DNA from: Neoaquamicrobium microcysteis
GTDB lineage: Bacteria; Pseudomonadota; Alphaproteobacteria; Rhizobiales; Rhizobiaceae
Reading direction: 5' to 3'
Length of the DNA stretch: 64,000 bases
Assembly: GCF_008180155.1 (NCBI RefSeq)
Contig: NZ_VSZS01000067.1
Coordinates: 186,001 to 250,000, forward strand
The translations under genes were made by a program, and so were the position numbers. Every line of letters begins with the position of its first letter. Within the stretch, counting starts at the first letter, position 1. The notes beneath the pieces are model-generated. The model worked only from the letters and a program-made list of their open reading frames with translations. It did no database searches and had not been told where the DNA came from. Positions 43,540 to 51,543 of this stretch are shown one piece after another.

Positions 43540-45435
43540 TTATTCGCTGTCGGCGATTTCCGCCAGCACGTCGCCCGAACGCACCTGCCCGCCGGCCCGA
43601 CCGCCCACGCGCATGACGATGCCGCCGCACGCGGCAGTCAACGTGGTTTCCATCTTCATCGCCTCGACCACGGCGACCACATCGCCGGGCGCGACCGTGT
43701 CTCCCTCCGCCACAGCCAGATGGCGCAGCAGGCCGGAAACCGGCGAGACGACGAGGCGGTCGTCGCCTGCGCTGCTCTTGCGTTCTAGCGGATCAGGCTC
43801 GTCGAAGACGAAAATCCGGCCGCCGCTGACAAGCCAGAGCGCACGCCCCTGCCTTGTGCTGACAACGGTAGCCGGGTCGAGCCCCGCGACGTCGTGCACG
43901 GTCGCGCCGACCTCGACGCCGGTAAGCCGGCCTCGCTCGAACAGCACTGAGCAGTCGCGCCTTTCGCCACCGCCAAGCAGGGTAACCGGACAGCGGCGCA
44001 GGCCGGTGGAGGAGAACCAATCGTCGCCGTCGGCCAGCGCGAGGATCGCCGAGGCAATGGCGAAATCGCTGTCGGACGGCGCGCCGCCATCCCAGCTTTC
44101 CGCGTCGATCATATCCGTCGTCACTCCGCCGACGCGGAAAACGTCTCCACCGACGAGATCGAGCAGGAAATCGCGATTGGTTTTCACGCCAAGCACGGGC
44201 GTGTCGGCCAGCGCAGACCGCAATCTGCCGATCGCCTCCTCACGCGTTTCCCCATGCGCGACGATCTTCGCGATCATGGGATCGTAGAACGGCGTCACCT
44301 CCCCGCCCTCGGCAAGGCCGTGGTCGATGCGAATGCCGGCACGTTCAGCCGCTTCCGGCCTCCAGCGCAGCACCTTGCCTGTCTGCGGCGCGAAGCCGGC
44401 TGCGGGGTCCTCGGCGCACAGCCGCGCCTCGATCGCGTGGCCGGAGAAGCCTATCTCGTCCTGCTGGAGCGGCAGCGCCTCGCCGGCCGCGACGCGCAAC
44501 TGCCATTCGACAAGGTCCAGCCCAGTGACCATCTCGGTCACCGGATGCTCCACCTGAAGCCTGGTGTTCATTTCGAGGAAAAAGAACTGGCGGTCAGCGC
44601 TGACGATGAACTCGACGGTCCCCGCCCCGATATAGTCCACAGCCTTCGCGGCCGCGACGGCTGCGTCCGTCATCGCACTGCGCATGGCATCATCGACGAA
44701 TGGCGACGGCGTCTCCTCCACGATCTTCTGGTGGCGGCGCTGGCTGGAACAGTCGCGTTCCCCCAAGTGTACGATGTTGCCATGCGTGTCGCCGAAGACC
44801 TGCACCTCGATGTGGCGAGCATTTTCGACCAGTCGTTCAAGAAGAAGCGTACCGTTCCCGAACGCGTTCTCGGCCTCCCGCCGCGCACCTTCGAGCGCAG
44901 CGGGCAGATCGTCGGCGCGATCGACCCGGCGCATGCCACGCCCGCCCCCGCCAGCCGCAGCCTTGACGAGCACAGGAAAGCCCATGCGTGCAGCCTCGGA
45001 AGCAATCCGCTGCGGCGACTGGTCTTCGCCGTCATAACCAGGCACGACCGGCACACCGGCCGCGCGCATCAGCGCCTTGGCCCTCCCCTTGTCGCCCATC
45101 GCGCGGATGGTGGCCGGCGAAGGCCCGACGAACGCGAGGCCGGCGCGCCCGCAGGCTTCCGCGAAATCGGCATTCTCGGACAGGAACCCGTAGCCGGGGT
45201 GCACGGCGTCGGCACCCGTGTGGGCTGTCGCTTCGAGAATGGCGGCGATGTTCAGGTAGGAGTCGGCGGCCGCCGCGCCGCCGATGCGCACCGCGTCATC
45301 GGCCATCCGCACATGCAGGGCCTCCGCGTCCGCGTCGCTGTAGACCGCCACGGTGGCGATGCCCATCTGCCTCGCGGTGCGTATGACGCGGCAGGCGATC
45401 TCACCCCGGTTCGCCACAAGAAGCCTGGCGATCAT
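43540..45435 (-). CDS. Acyl-CoA carboxylase alpha subunit (biotin carboxylase plus biotin carrier)
   Basis: A 631-residue subunit. The N-terminal biotin carboxylase domain (LLVANRGEIACRVIRTARQM) includes an ATP-grasp glycine loop (KAAAGGGGRGMR) and EMNTRLQVEHPVTE. The C-terminal biotinyl domain carries VEAMKMETTL, whose lysine is biotinylated. This is the MccA/AtuF/LiuD architecture. The ATG overlaps the acyl-CoA dehydrogenase stop by 4 bases. It would work with the carboxyltransferase at 46617. Confidence 0.93.
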   Translation of the reverse strand: MIARLLVANRGEIACRVIRTARQMGIATVAVYSDADAEALHVRMADDAVRIGGAAAADSYLNIAAILEATAHTGADAVHPGYGFLSENADFAEACGRAGLAFVGPSPATIRAMGDKGRAKALMRAAGVPVVPGYDGEDQSPQRIASEAARMGFPVLVKAAAGGGGRGMRRVDRADDLPAALEGARREAENAFGNGTLLLERLVENARHIEVQVFGDTHGNIVHLGERDCSSQRRHQKIVEETPSPFVDDAMRSAMTDAAVAAAKAVDYIGAGTVEFIVSADRQFFFLEMNTRLQVEHPVTEMVTGLDLVEWQLRVAAGEALPLQQDEIGFSGHAIEARLCAEDPAAGFAPQTGKVLRWRPEAAERAGIRIDHGLAEGGEVTPFYDPMIAKIVAHGETREEAIGRLRSALADTPVLGVKTNRDFLLDLVGGDVFRVGGVTTDMIDAESWDGGAPSDSDFAIASAILALADGDDWFSSTGLRRCPVTLLGGGERRDCSVLFERGRLTGVEVGATVHDVAGLDPATVVSTRQGRALWLVSGGRIFVFDEPDPLERKSSAGDDRLVVSPVSGLLRHLAVAEGDTVAPGDVVAVVEAMKMETTLTAACGGIVMRVGGRAGGQVRSGDVLAEIADSE

Positions 45436-46592
45436 GTCCGGTTGCTCGTGCCCGGCAACGTGCCTTCCAGCTTGGCGATGATGCCCAGCATGATCTCGTC
45501 GGCCCCTGCCCCGATGGATATCAGCCGCGTATCGCGATAGGCGCGGCTGACGGGATTGTCGGCCGTATAGCCCATGCCGCCCCAATATTGCAGGCAGGCA
45601 TCGGTGAGCTCGCGCGCCAGCCGTCCGGTCTTCAGCTTCGCCATCGATGCAAGCTTCGTCACGTCACCGCCCGCCACATATTTCTCGATCGCGCTCCATG
45701 TCAGCGCGCGCAGCGCCTCGACCTCCGTGCGCAGTTCGGCCAGCCGGAAATGCACCACTTGATTGTCGAGCACCGGGCGGCCGAACGTCTTGCGCTCGCG
45801 CGTATAGTCGATCGTCAGGTCGATCAGCCGGTCGAAGCTTTTCAGCGAGCTTGCAGCCGCGTAGAGCCGCTCTTCCTGAAACTGCAGCATCTGCATCATG
45901 AAGCCGGTGCCCTCATGGCCGATGAGATTGCGGCGCGGCACCCGCACCTCATCGAAGAACAGTTGCGCCGTATCCGACGAGTTCATGCCGATCTTGTGTA
46001 TCTTCTGGCGGCTGATGCCCTTTGCGTCCATCGGAACGCAGATGAGCGACTTGTTCTGGTGCGGCTTTCCTTCAGACGTGTTGGCGAGCAGGCAGCACCA
46101 ATCGGCCTTCATGCCGTTGGTGATCCACATCTTGGTGCCGGAGATGATGTAGTCGTCGCCATCCTTGCGCGCGGTGGTCTTCACCGCCGCGACGTCCGAT
46201 CCGCCGCCGGGTTCCGAAACGCCGAGACACCCGACGACATCGCCTGCGATGGAAGGCGCCAGAAACGCGCGCTTCACCTCATCCGAGCCGAAGCGGTTGA
46301 GGGCGGGCGTGCACATGTCGGTATGGACGCCGATGGCCATCGGCACGCCGCCGCAATGAACGAGCCCCAGTTCCTCGGCCATCACCATCGAATAGGAAAA
46401 ATCGAGCCCGAGCCCGCCATAAGCAGGATCGTACTTGATCCCGAGCAGCCCGAGATCGCCCATCTTCTTGAACAATGCCTGCGAGGGAAACTCCTCTGCC
46501 GCCTCCCATTCATCGACGTGGGGATTGATCTCGGCATCGACGAACTTCGCCACCGTGCGGCGCAAATCTTCATGCTCGGGCGTGAACTGCAT
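45432..46592 (-). CDS. Acyl-CoA dehydrogenase
   Basis: A 386-residue FAD enzyme. The flavin-binding CLGVSEPGGGSDVAA and MWITNGMKADW regions are intact. The C-terminal base position used by short/medium-chain enzymes (YEGT) is replaced by GAGA, whereas a Glu near residue 241 (FQEERLY) matches the helix-G base of isovaleryl-CoA, long-chain and citronellyl-CoA dehydrogenases. Branched or bulky substrates are therefore more likely. It lies between the two carboxylase subunit genes. Confidence 0.93.
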   Translation of the reverse strand: MQFTPEHEDLRRTVAKFVDAEINPHVDEWEAAEEFPSQALFKKMGDLGLLGIKYDPAYGGLGLDFSYSMVMAEELGLVHCGGVPMAIGVHTDMCTPALNRFGSDEVKRAFLAPSIAGDVVGCLGVSEPGGGSDVAAVKTTARKDGDDYIISGTKMWITNGMKADWCCLLANTSEGKPHQNKSLICVPMDAKGISRQKIHKIGMNSSDTAQLFFDEVRVPRRNLIGHEGTGFMMQMLQFQEERLYAAASSLKSFDRLIDLTIDYTRERKTFGRPVLDNQVVHFRLAELRTEVEALRALTWSAIEKYVAGGDVTKLASMAKLKTGRLARELTDACLQYWGGMGYTADNPVSRAYRDTRLISIGAGADEIMLGIIAKLEGTLPGTSNRT

Positions 46593-46616
46593 CTGTCGCC
46601 TCCCTTGTCAGCCGTC

Positions 46617-48227
46617 CTATCCCCGCGCAACTCCGAACGCGTTGGGACGCAGCACGCGCGCGTCGCCTTCGGCTGCGATCGACAGGCACAGGCCCAGTAT
46701 GCGCCGCGTGTCGCGCGGGTCGATGATCCCGTCGTCCCACAGCCGCGCGGTCGCAAACAGCGCGGTCGACTGCGCCTCGACACCGGCGCGGATCATCGCG
46801 CCCTGCTTTGCCAGCGCATCCTCGTCGGCCTGCCTGCCCTCGCGCTCCGCCTTGCCGCGCGCGACGATCTCCATAACCCTGGCTGCCTGCTCGCCACCCA
46901 TCACGGCCGTGCGCGCCGACGGCCACGAGAAGATGAAGCGCGGCGAGAACCCGCGCCCGCACATGCCGTAATTGCCGGCCCCGTAGGAACCGCCGATGAC
47001 GATGGTGAACTTAGGCACGCGGGCGTTGGCGACCGCCTGGATCATCTTGGACCCGTGCTTGATCGCACCCTCGCGCTCCGCTGCCGAGCCAACCATGTAG
47101 CCGGTGGTATTCTGCAGGAAGACCAGCGGCGTTCCCGTCTGGTCGCAGAGCTGGATGAACTGCGCCGCCTTCAGCGAACCGGTCGGCATGATCGGGCCGT
47201 TATTGCCGATGATCCCGATGCGATACCCCTCGATGGCCGCGTGGCCGCAAATCGTGTCCGGCGAATACGCCGCCTTGAATTCGAGGAAATCGGAACCGTC
47301 GGCGATGCGGGCGACCACCTCCTTCATGTCGAAGGGCGCGCGTTCGTCTGCCGGCACGATGCCCGGCAGCTCATCGACGGCATATTTCGGCTCGCGGCTC
47401 GGGCTTCGTTCCGATGCCGCGTCCCATGACAGGTTTTCCATGATCGCGCGGCCCAGCGCCAGCGCCTGCGCATCGTCTTCGGCGACATACTCGCCAAGGC
47501 CTGTGACGCTGCCGTGCAGGTCTGCCCCGCCGAGCATCTCGTCGTCCGCATCCTCGCCGATCGCCGCCTTCACCAGCGGCGGACCGGCCAGAAAAATCTT
47601 CGACCGCCCGCGAACGAGCACGACGTAGTCGGAAAGGCCGGGCAGATAGGCCCCTCCGGCAGTGGACGAGCCGTGCACGATCGCGATCTGCGGAATGCCC
47701 GCCGCTGACAGCCGCGCCTGATTGGCGAAGGAACGCCCGCCTTCCACGAACATCTCGGCCTGATGCAGCAGGTTCGCCCCGCCGCTCTCGACCAGATAGA
47801 TCAGCGGCAGCCGGTTCTCGAACGCGATCTCGTGCAGGCGCAGCGCCTTCTTCAAGCCGATAGGGGGAATGGTGCCGCCCTTGATGCCGCTGTCGGAGGC
47901 CGAGACGATGCAGCGGCGGCCGGCCACCACGCCGATGCCGGCGATGGTGCCGCCGCCCATGATGTTCTTGTCGCCATCATCGTCGTGCATGCGATAGCCG
48001 GCGAGCGTGGACAGTTCGAGGAAAGGCCGGCCGCGGTCGAGCAGCCGCTCGACGCGTTCGCGCGGAAGCAGTTGCCCACGCTCCTCGAAGCGGGCCTTTT
48101 TTGAGGCGGAGTTGTCCCGCACCGCCCGTTCCATCCGTCGCACCTCGGCGAGCCGCGCGTCCATCGCCTCGACGTTCTCGCGAAACGCCGGGGCGTGGGT
48201 GTCGAGACTGGATGACAGGACCGGCAT
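46617..48227 (-). CDS. Acyl-CoA carboxylase beta subunit (carboxyltransferase)
   Basis: A 536-residue carboxyltransferase of the methylcrotonyl/geranyl-CoA type. The N-terminal acyl-CoA and C-terminal carboxybiotin halves are both present; segments such as GSSTAGGAYLPGLSDYVVLV and FLAGPPLVKAAIGE are characteristic. From memory these look nearer to geranyl-CoA carboxylase (AtuC) than MccB, but I could not align them. The ATG at 48227 lacks its own ribosome-binding site and shares one base with the stop of a 28-codon upstream ORF. Confidence 0.92.
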   Translation of the reverse strand: MPVLSSSLDTHAPAFRENVEAMDARLAEVRRMERAVRDNSASKKARFEERGQLLPRERVERLLDRGRPFLELSTLAGYRMHDDDGDKNIMGGGTIAGIGVVAGRRCIVSASDSGIKGGTIPPIGLKKALRLHEIAFENRLPLIYLVESGGANLLHQAEMFVEGGRSFANQARLSAAGIPQIAIVHGSSTAGGAYLPGLSDYVVLVRGRSKIFLAGPPLVKAAIGEDADDEMLGGADLHGSVTGLGEYVAEDDAQALALGRAIMENLSWDAASERSPSREPKYAVDELPGIVPADERAPFDMKEVVARIADGSDFLEFKAAYSPDTICGHAAIEGYRIGIIGNNGPIMPTGSLKAAQFIQLCDQTGTPLVFLQNTTGYMVGSAAEREGAIKHGSKMIQAVANARVPKFTIVIGGSYGAGNYGMCGRGFSPRFIFSWPSARTAVMGGEQAARVMEIVARGKAEREGRQADEDALAKQGAMIRAGVEAQSTALFATARLWDDGIIDPRDTRRILGLCLSIAAEGDARVLRPNAFGVARG

Positions 48228-48313
48228 CAGGCCACGCACCCGGCGAGACGTTCGCTACCGGTGCGCACGTTGCCTGCAAAACAATCCTTGCGCAGGATGC
48301 TGGCGTAATTCAC
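48227..48313 (-). CDS. Candidate 28-residue leader peptide coupled to the carboxylase operon
   Basis: A GTG at 48313 with a strong AAGGGAGGAG site eight bases upstream opens a 28-codon frame beginning MNYASILRKDCFAG and ending LAGCVA. Its stop overlaps the carboxyltransferase ATG (TGATG). About 70 percent of third positions are G or C, as in real genes here. It contains two cysteines and two adjacent-type basic residues, with no signal peptide. It may serve mainly for translational coupling. It could also be chance, so confidence is moderate. Confidence 0.5.
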   Translation of the reverse strand: MNYASILRKDCFAGNVRTGSERLAGCVA

Positions 48314-48358
48314 CGTGGCGCTCCTCCCTTGGCCATGGAGGGGAAACGCTAAATCACG

Positions 48359-48374
48359 TTGACGTAAACGTCAA
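48359..48374. promoter_or_regulatory. 16-bp palindrome before the carboxylase operon
   Basis: TTGACGT-AA-ACGTCAA is a perfect palindrome with 7-bp arms, located 46 bases upstream of the leader ORF and 65 bases upstream of the divergent SCP2 gene. From established knowledge, MerR-family LiuR sites in proteobacterial leucine/isovalerate regulons have a similar ACGT-N2-ACGT core. No such regulator gene is in the window. Confidence 0.6.
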
Positions 48375-48439
48375 TTGCTTGCTATCTGGGCGCAGCACAT
48401 CAACCGCGGCATGGACGCGCCGCCACGAGGAGATTTTTC

Positions 48440-48721
48440 ATGAGCCTTGACGCCATCGCAGACAAGATTCGCCAGCGCGTCGCCGGAAGCGGCTTCGACA
48501 AGTCGGTGAAGTTCGACCTCGGTTCGGACGGCGTCATCGTCGTCGACGGCCAGAACGTCTCGACCGAGGATGCAGGCGCGGACTGCACCATCAGCATGTC
48601 GCGCGACGATTTCGAATCGCTCATCGCCGGCGAACTGAACCCGACCATGGCCTTCATGAGCGGCAAGCTGAAGGTGACCGGCGACATGTCGATCGCCATG
48701 CAGCTCAGCCAGGTGATCTAA
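48440..48721 (+). CDS. SCP2 sterol-binding domain protein
   Basis: A 93-residue, single-domain SCP2 protein (VKFDLGSDGVIVVDGQNV, then NPTMAFMSGKLKVTGDMSIA). Stand-alone SCP2 domains bind lipids or acyl-CoAs. It diverges from the acyl-CoA carboxylase operon, sharing the palindrome region, so a role in carrying the hydrophobic substrate of that pathway is possible. GAGGAG precedes the ATG, and a clear terminator follows. Confidence 0.92.
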   Translation: MSLDAIADKIRQRVAGSGFDKSVKFDLGSDGVIVVDGQNVSTEDAGADCTISMSRDDFESLIAGELNPTMAFMSGKLKVTGDMSIAMQLSQVI

Positions 48722-48749
48722 TCCGTCGCAGGTTCAACGGAACATCGGA

Positions 48750-48778
48750 AAAGGCGGCGCAAGCCGCCTTTTTCTTTT
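48750..48778 (+). terminator. Rho-independent terminator after the SCP2 gene
   Basis: GGCGGC-GCAA-GCCGCC stem flanked by A's on the left and followed by TTTTTCTTTT. Confidence 0.9.
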
Positions 48779-48884
48779 GCGTGAAGCGCATCGAATATTC
48801 CTGTGCGGTCCAGCCGCCCCTCCTTCACGCGACACAGGCACTTGACCTAGAAACGCCGGACACCCCTCGTCCGGAGCGACATCC

Positions 48885-49208
48885 ATGTTTTCTTTCAACT
48901 ATCTGTCGCTGGCCGCGGCTGCCCTGCTCGTTCCCTCGGTGTCGCATGCGGAAGACTTGGTTTTCAGCTTCGAAAACCAGACGAGCTACGCGATCGTCGA
49001 GCTTTACGCTTCGCCCAGCACCACCGCCGAGTGGGAAGAAGACATCCTCGGCCGCGATATACTGGAGGCCGGCGAGGCCGCGCGCGTGACCATCGCCGAC
49101 GGCCGCAGGGCCTGCGAGTACGACCTGCGCGTGGTGTTCGAGGACGGCGATGTCATCGAAGACACCACCGACCTCTGCGAGACGGAAAGCTACACGATCA
49201 CGGAGTGA
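48885..49208 (+). CDS. Small secreted protein of unknown function
   Basis: A 107-residue protein with a Sec signal peptide (about 1-22, cleavage near VSHAEDL). The mature part is about 85 residues, acidic and probably beta-rich (FENQTSYAIVELYASPS, CEYDLRVVFEDGDVIEDTTD) with two cysteines that could pair in the periplasm. No family is recognised with certainty. Confidence 0.8.
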   Translation: MFSFNYLSLAAAALLVPSVSHAEDLVFSFENQTSYAIVELYASPSTTAEWEEDILGRDILEAGEAARVTIADGRRACEYDLRVVFEDGDVIEDTTDLCETESYTITE

Positions 49209-49220
49209 GCCGGCAGGCGC

Positions 49221-49796
49221 TCAGGCGGCCCGTGCGAACAGCGCGCTCTTCGCCTTGCGGCCGGTGGCTCTGAGAACGCCATGGGCGCCGTCGAGCGCGC
49301 CGGGCACGAGTTCGAGCGCCAGGAAACGGTCACGCTCGTAGGGGCCGGGCATCGAAAGCTCGCCAGTCCTGTCGGCGCAGAAGCCGAACCTCGCGTAGTA
49401 CGGTGCGTCGCCCACGAGCAGGATTGCCCCGTGGCCGAGGCGGCGCGCCTCATCAATCGCGTGCCGCATCAGCTTCGAGCCGATGCCGGCCGACTTGAGC
49501 GCAGGATCGACGGCGAGAGGCCCGAGCAGCAGGGCGGCCGGACCGCCCTCGCGCGCCGAGACATCCCACAGCCGCACCGTGCCCACGAGCGAGCCGTTCG
49601 CGTCGCGAGCAACGAAGGCAAGGCCTTCGGACGGGCGACGACCGCGCCGCAGCTTCTCCGACGACTTCCTCTTGCGGCCGCTTCCCATCGCGCGGTCGAG
49701 CAACGCCTCACGCGCGGCAATGTCGGTTGCCGCTTCCACGGCAATCACGAAATCCGCAACGGGTGCGAAATTGTCCTGCTGAAATTCCATCTCCAC
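49221..49796 (-). CDS. GNAT family N-acetyltransferase
   Basis: A 191-residue GNAT enzyme of the YhbS type. The acetyl-CoA-binding stretch is LLGPLAVDPALKSAGIGSKL, followed by LVGDAPYYARFGF. An insertion rich in Arg/Lys (about 38-58, SGRKRKSSEKLRRGRRPSEG) is notable and may contact nucleic acid or acidic partners. The substrate is unknown. Confidence 0.88.
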   Translation of the reverse strand: MEMEFQQDNFAPVADFVIAVEAATDIAAREALLDRAMGSGRKRKSSEKLRRGRRPSEGLAFVARDANGSLVGTVRLWDVSAREGGPAALLLGPLAVDPALKSAGIGSKLMRHAIDEARRLGHGAILLVGDAPYYARFGFCADRTGELSMPGPYERDRFLALELVPGALDGAHGVLRATGRKAKSALFARAA

Positions 49797-49883
49797 GGTC
49801 CTTCACGAGCGGAGGTTGTTCCACAAGCGAGCCCGCCGCCGGCACCGGCCGGCGACAGGATGATCCGAAGGGCTTGCGCCGCT

Positions 49884-51017
49884 TCAGATCACGTAGGATC
49901 GGAGCGGCTCGAAGCCATTGAAGGCAACCGCCGAGTAGGTGGTCGTGTAGGCGCCCGTGCCCTCGATCAGCACCTCATCGCCGATGGTCAGCGAGACCGG
50001 CAGCGGATACGGCGTCTTCTCGTAAAGCACGTCGGCCGAGTCGCAGGTCGGGCCAGCAAGCACGCACGGCTCCAGCGTGTCGCCGTCGCGCGGCGTCACG
50101 ATCGGGTAGCGGATCGCCTCGTCCATCGTCTCGGCGAGACCGCCGAACTTGCCGATGTCGAGAAAGACCCAGCGCACATTGTCGTTGTCGGCCTTCTTCG
50201 AGATCAGCACGACTTCCGACTTGATGACGCCGGCGTTACCGACCATGCCGCGGCCCGGCTCGATGATCGTCTCGGGCAGGCGGTTGCCGAAGTGGCGCGA
50301 CAGCGCACCGAAGATCGCCTGGCCATAGGCCTGCGCCGTCGGCACATCCTTGAGATAGCGGGTCGGGAAGCCGCCGCCCATGTTGACCATGCGCAGCAAG
50401 ATGCCCTCGTCGGCCAGCGTCGAGAACACGAACTTCGCGTCCGCCAGAGCCTTGTCCCAGGCGCCGAGATCGGTCTGCTGCGAGCCGACATGGAAGGAAA
50501 CGCCATAGGCGTCGAGGCCCATCGAGTAGGCGTGGCGCAGCACATCGACCGCCATGGCCGGCACGCAGCCGAACTTGCGCGACAGCGGCCATTCCGCACC
50601 TTCGCCATCGGTCAGGACGCGGCAGAACACGCGGCTGCCGGGAGCGGCGCGCGCGACTTTCTCCACTTCCTCGACGCAGTCGACCGCGAACAGGCGGATA
50701 CCGAGCTGGAAGGCGCGTTCGATGTCGCGTTCCTTCTTGATGGTGTTGCCGTAGCTGATGCGCTCGGCCGGCGCGCCTGCATCCATCGCCATCTCGATCT
50801 CGGCGACCGAGGCGGTGTCGAAGGAGGAGCCGAGCCCGGCCAGCAGGCGCAGGATTTCCGGCGCGGGGTTGGCCTTCACAGCATAGTAGATCTTCGATTC
50901 GGGCAGTGCCCGCTCGAAGGCGTGGAAATTGTCGCGCACGACGTCGAGATCTACGACCAGGCAGGGGCCGGCCGGACGGCGGGTGGCGAGGAAGTCGAGA
51001 ATACGCTGAGTGGCCAT
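49884..51017 (-). CDS. Ornithine (or lysine/ornithine) decarboxylase, fold type III
   Basis: A 377-residue PLP enzyme of the eukaryote-like ODC family. The PLP lysine lies in YYAVKANPAPE (Lys48 from ATG 51017); GGGFPTRY binds the phosphate, EPGRGMVGNAG is the arginine region, and CDSADVLYEK holds the catalytic Cys-Asp. It makes putrescine from ornithine. The start was chosen because the alternative upstream start adds non-conserved residues; the GGAG site is close (3 bases). A long structured leader lies upstream. Confidence 0.93.
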   Translation of the reverse strand: MATQRILDFLATRRPAGPCLVVDLDVVRDNFHAFERALPESKIYYAVKANPAPEILRLLAGLGSSFDTASVAEIEMAMDAGAPAERISYGNTIKKERDIERAFQLGIRLFAVDCVEEVEKVARAAPGSRVFCRVLTDGEGAEWPLSRKFGCVPAMAVDVLRHAYSMGLDAYGVSFHVGSQQTDLGAWDKALADAKFVFSTLADEGILLRMVNMGGGFPTRYLKDVPTAQAYGQAIFGALSRHFGNRLPETIIEPGRGMVGNAGVIKSEVVLISKKADNDNVRWVFLDIGKFGGLAETMDEAIRYPIVTPRDGDTLEPCVLAGPTCDSADVLYEKTPYPLPVSLTIGDEVLIEGTGAYTTTYSAVAFNGFEPLRSYVI

Positions 51018-51029
51018 GTTCGTTCTCCG

Positions 51030-51300
51030 CATCTGCTCAAGCTGCAGGGCTTCGGCGCGCGGCCACGGCCCTGCGGTGGACAAAGGACGCGTTGCGGTGA
51101 GTCAGGGTCCAGCCGGTGGAGACACCGGACCGTGAAACGCGCATCGCGTGGCGGTGAACCCTCGCCTTGCGGCGAAAGTTCGCTTTGTCTGCCTCAGCTT
51201 TGGAAGGGGAGAACCATCCGCACTGCCGGCAATGAAGGTGTGCCTCTTCAGTAACCCCGGTCTATGGACGACCGGCAGAACACCAGAAAGGCCCGCACCG
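51030..51300 (-). ncRNA. Candidate speF-type leader RNA of the ornithine decarboxylase gene
   Basis: Upstream of the ODC start on the minus strand are clear hairpins: CGCC-GCAA-GGCG (51163-51174), ACGCG-ATG-CGCGT (51137-51149), and a compound stem GGTCC/GGACC with an inner GGTG/CACC (51106-51131). Alphaproteobacterial ODC genes are known to carry the conserved speF RNA motif here. I cannot run a covariance search, so the call rests on position and structure. Confidence 0.5.
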
Positions 51301-51440
51301 TCGTTGCTTCAAGGTGTCCTCGGTTCAGGCGGTTGGCCGACTGACCGACTGGAGTGGTTGGCTCCAGGTACCTTACCGTTTTCCTCACCGAACGAGGGGA
51401 CGGCGGACACCCACAGGCACGTGCGACTTTGGGCAAGCGC

Positions 51441-51469
51441 GATATAGGGATAAGCCCCGTCACAATCAA
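51441..51469 (-). promoter_or_regulatory. Possible sigma-70 promoter for the ODC transcript
   Basis: Minus strand TTGATT, 17 bases, TATATC. If used, the transcript would have a leader of about 415 nucleotides before the ODC start, enough to hold the structured RNA. Confidence 0.4.
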
Positions 51470-51543
51470 CGAAAAATTCGTGTCGGGTTGAAAAAAGCCG
51501 TGCGCTGAACGAAGCTGCGCACATCGTTTCCAAAGGTCGAACA

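Larger units (their letters stand above)
51018..51543. other. 526-base divergent intergenic region between ODC and amidase
   Basis: It contains the structured ODC leader (about 51030-51300) and a likely ODC promoter at 51441-51469. The rest (about 51300-51440 and 51470-51543) shows no gene that I can support; the amidase promoter should lie near its right end. Confidence 0.6.
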
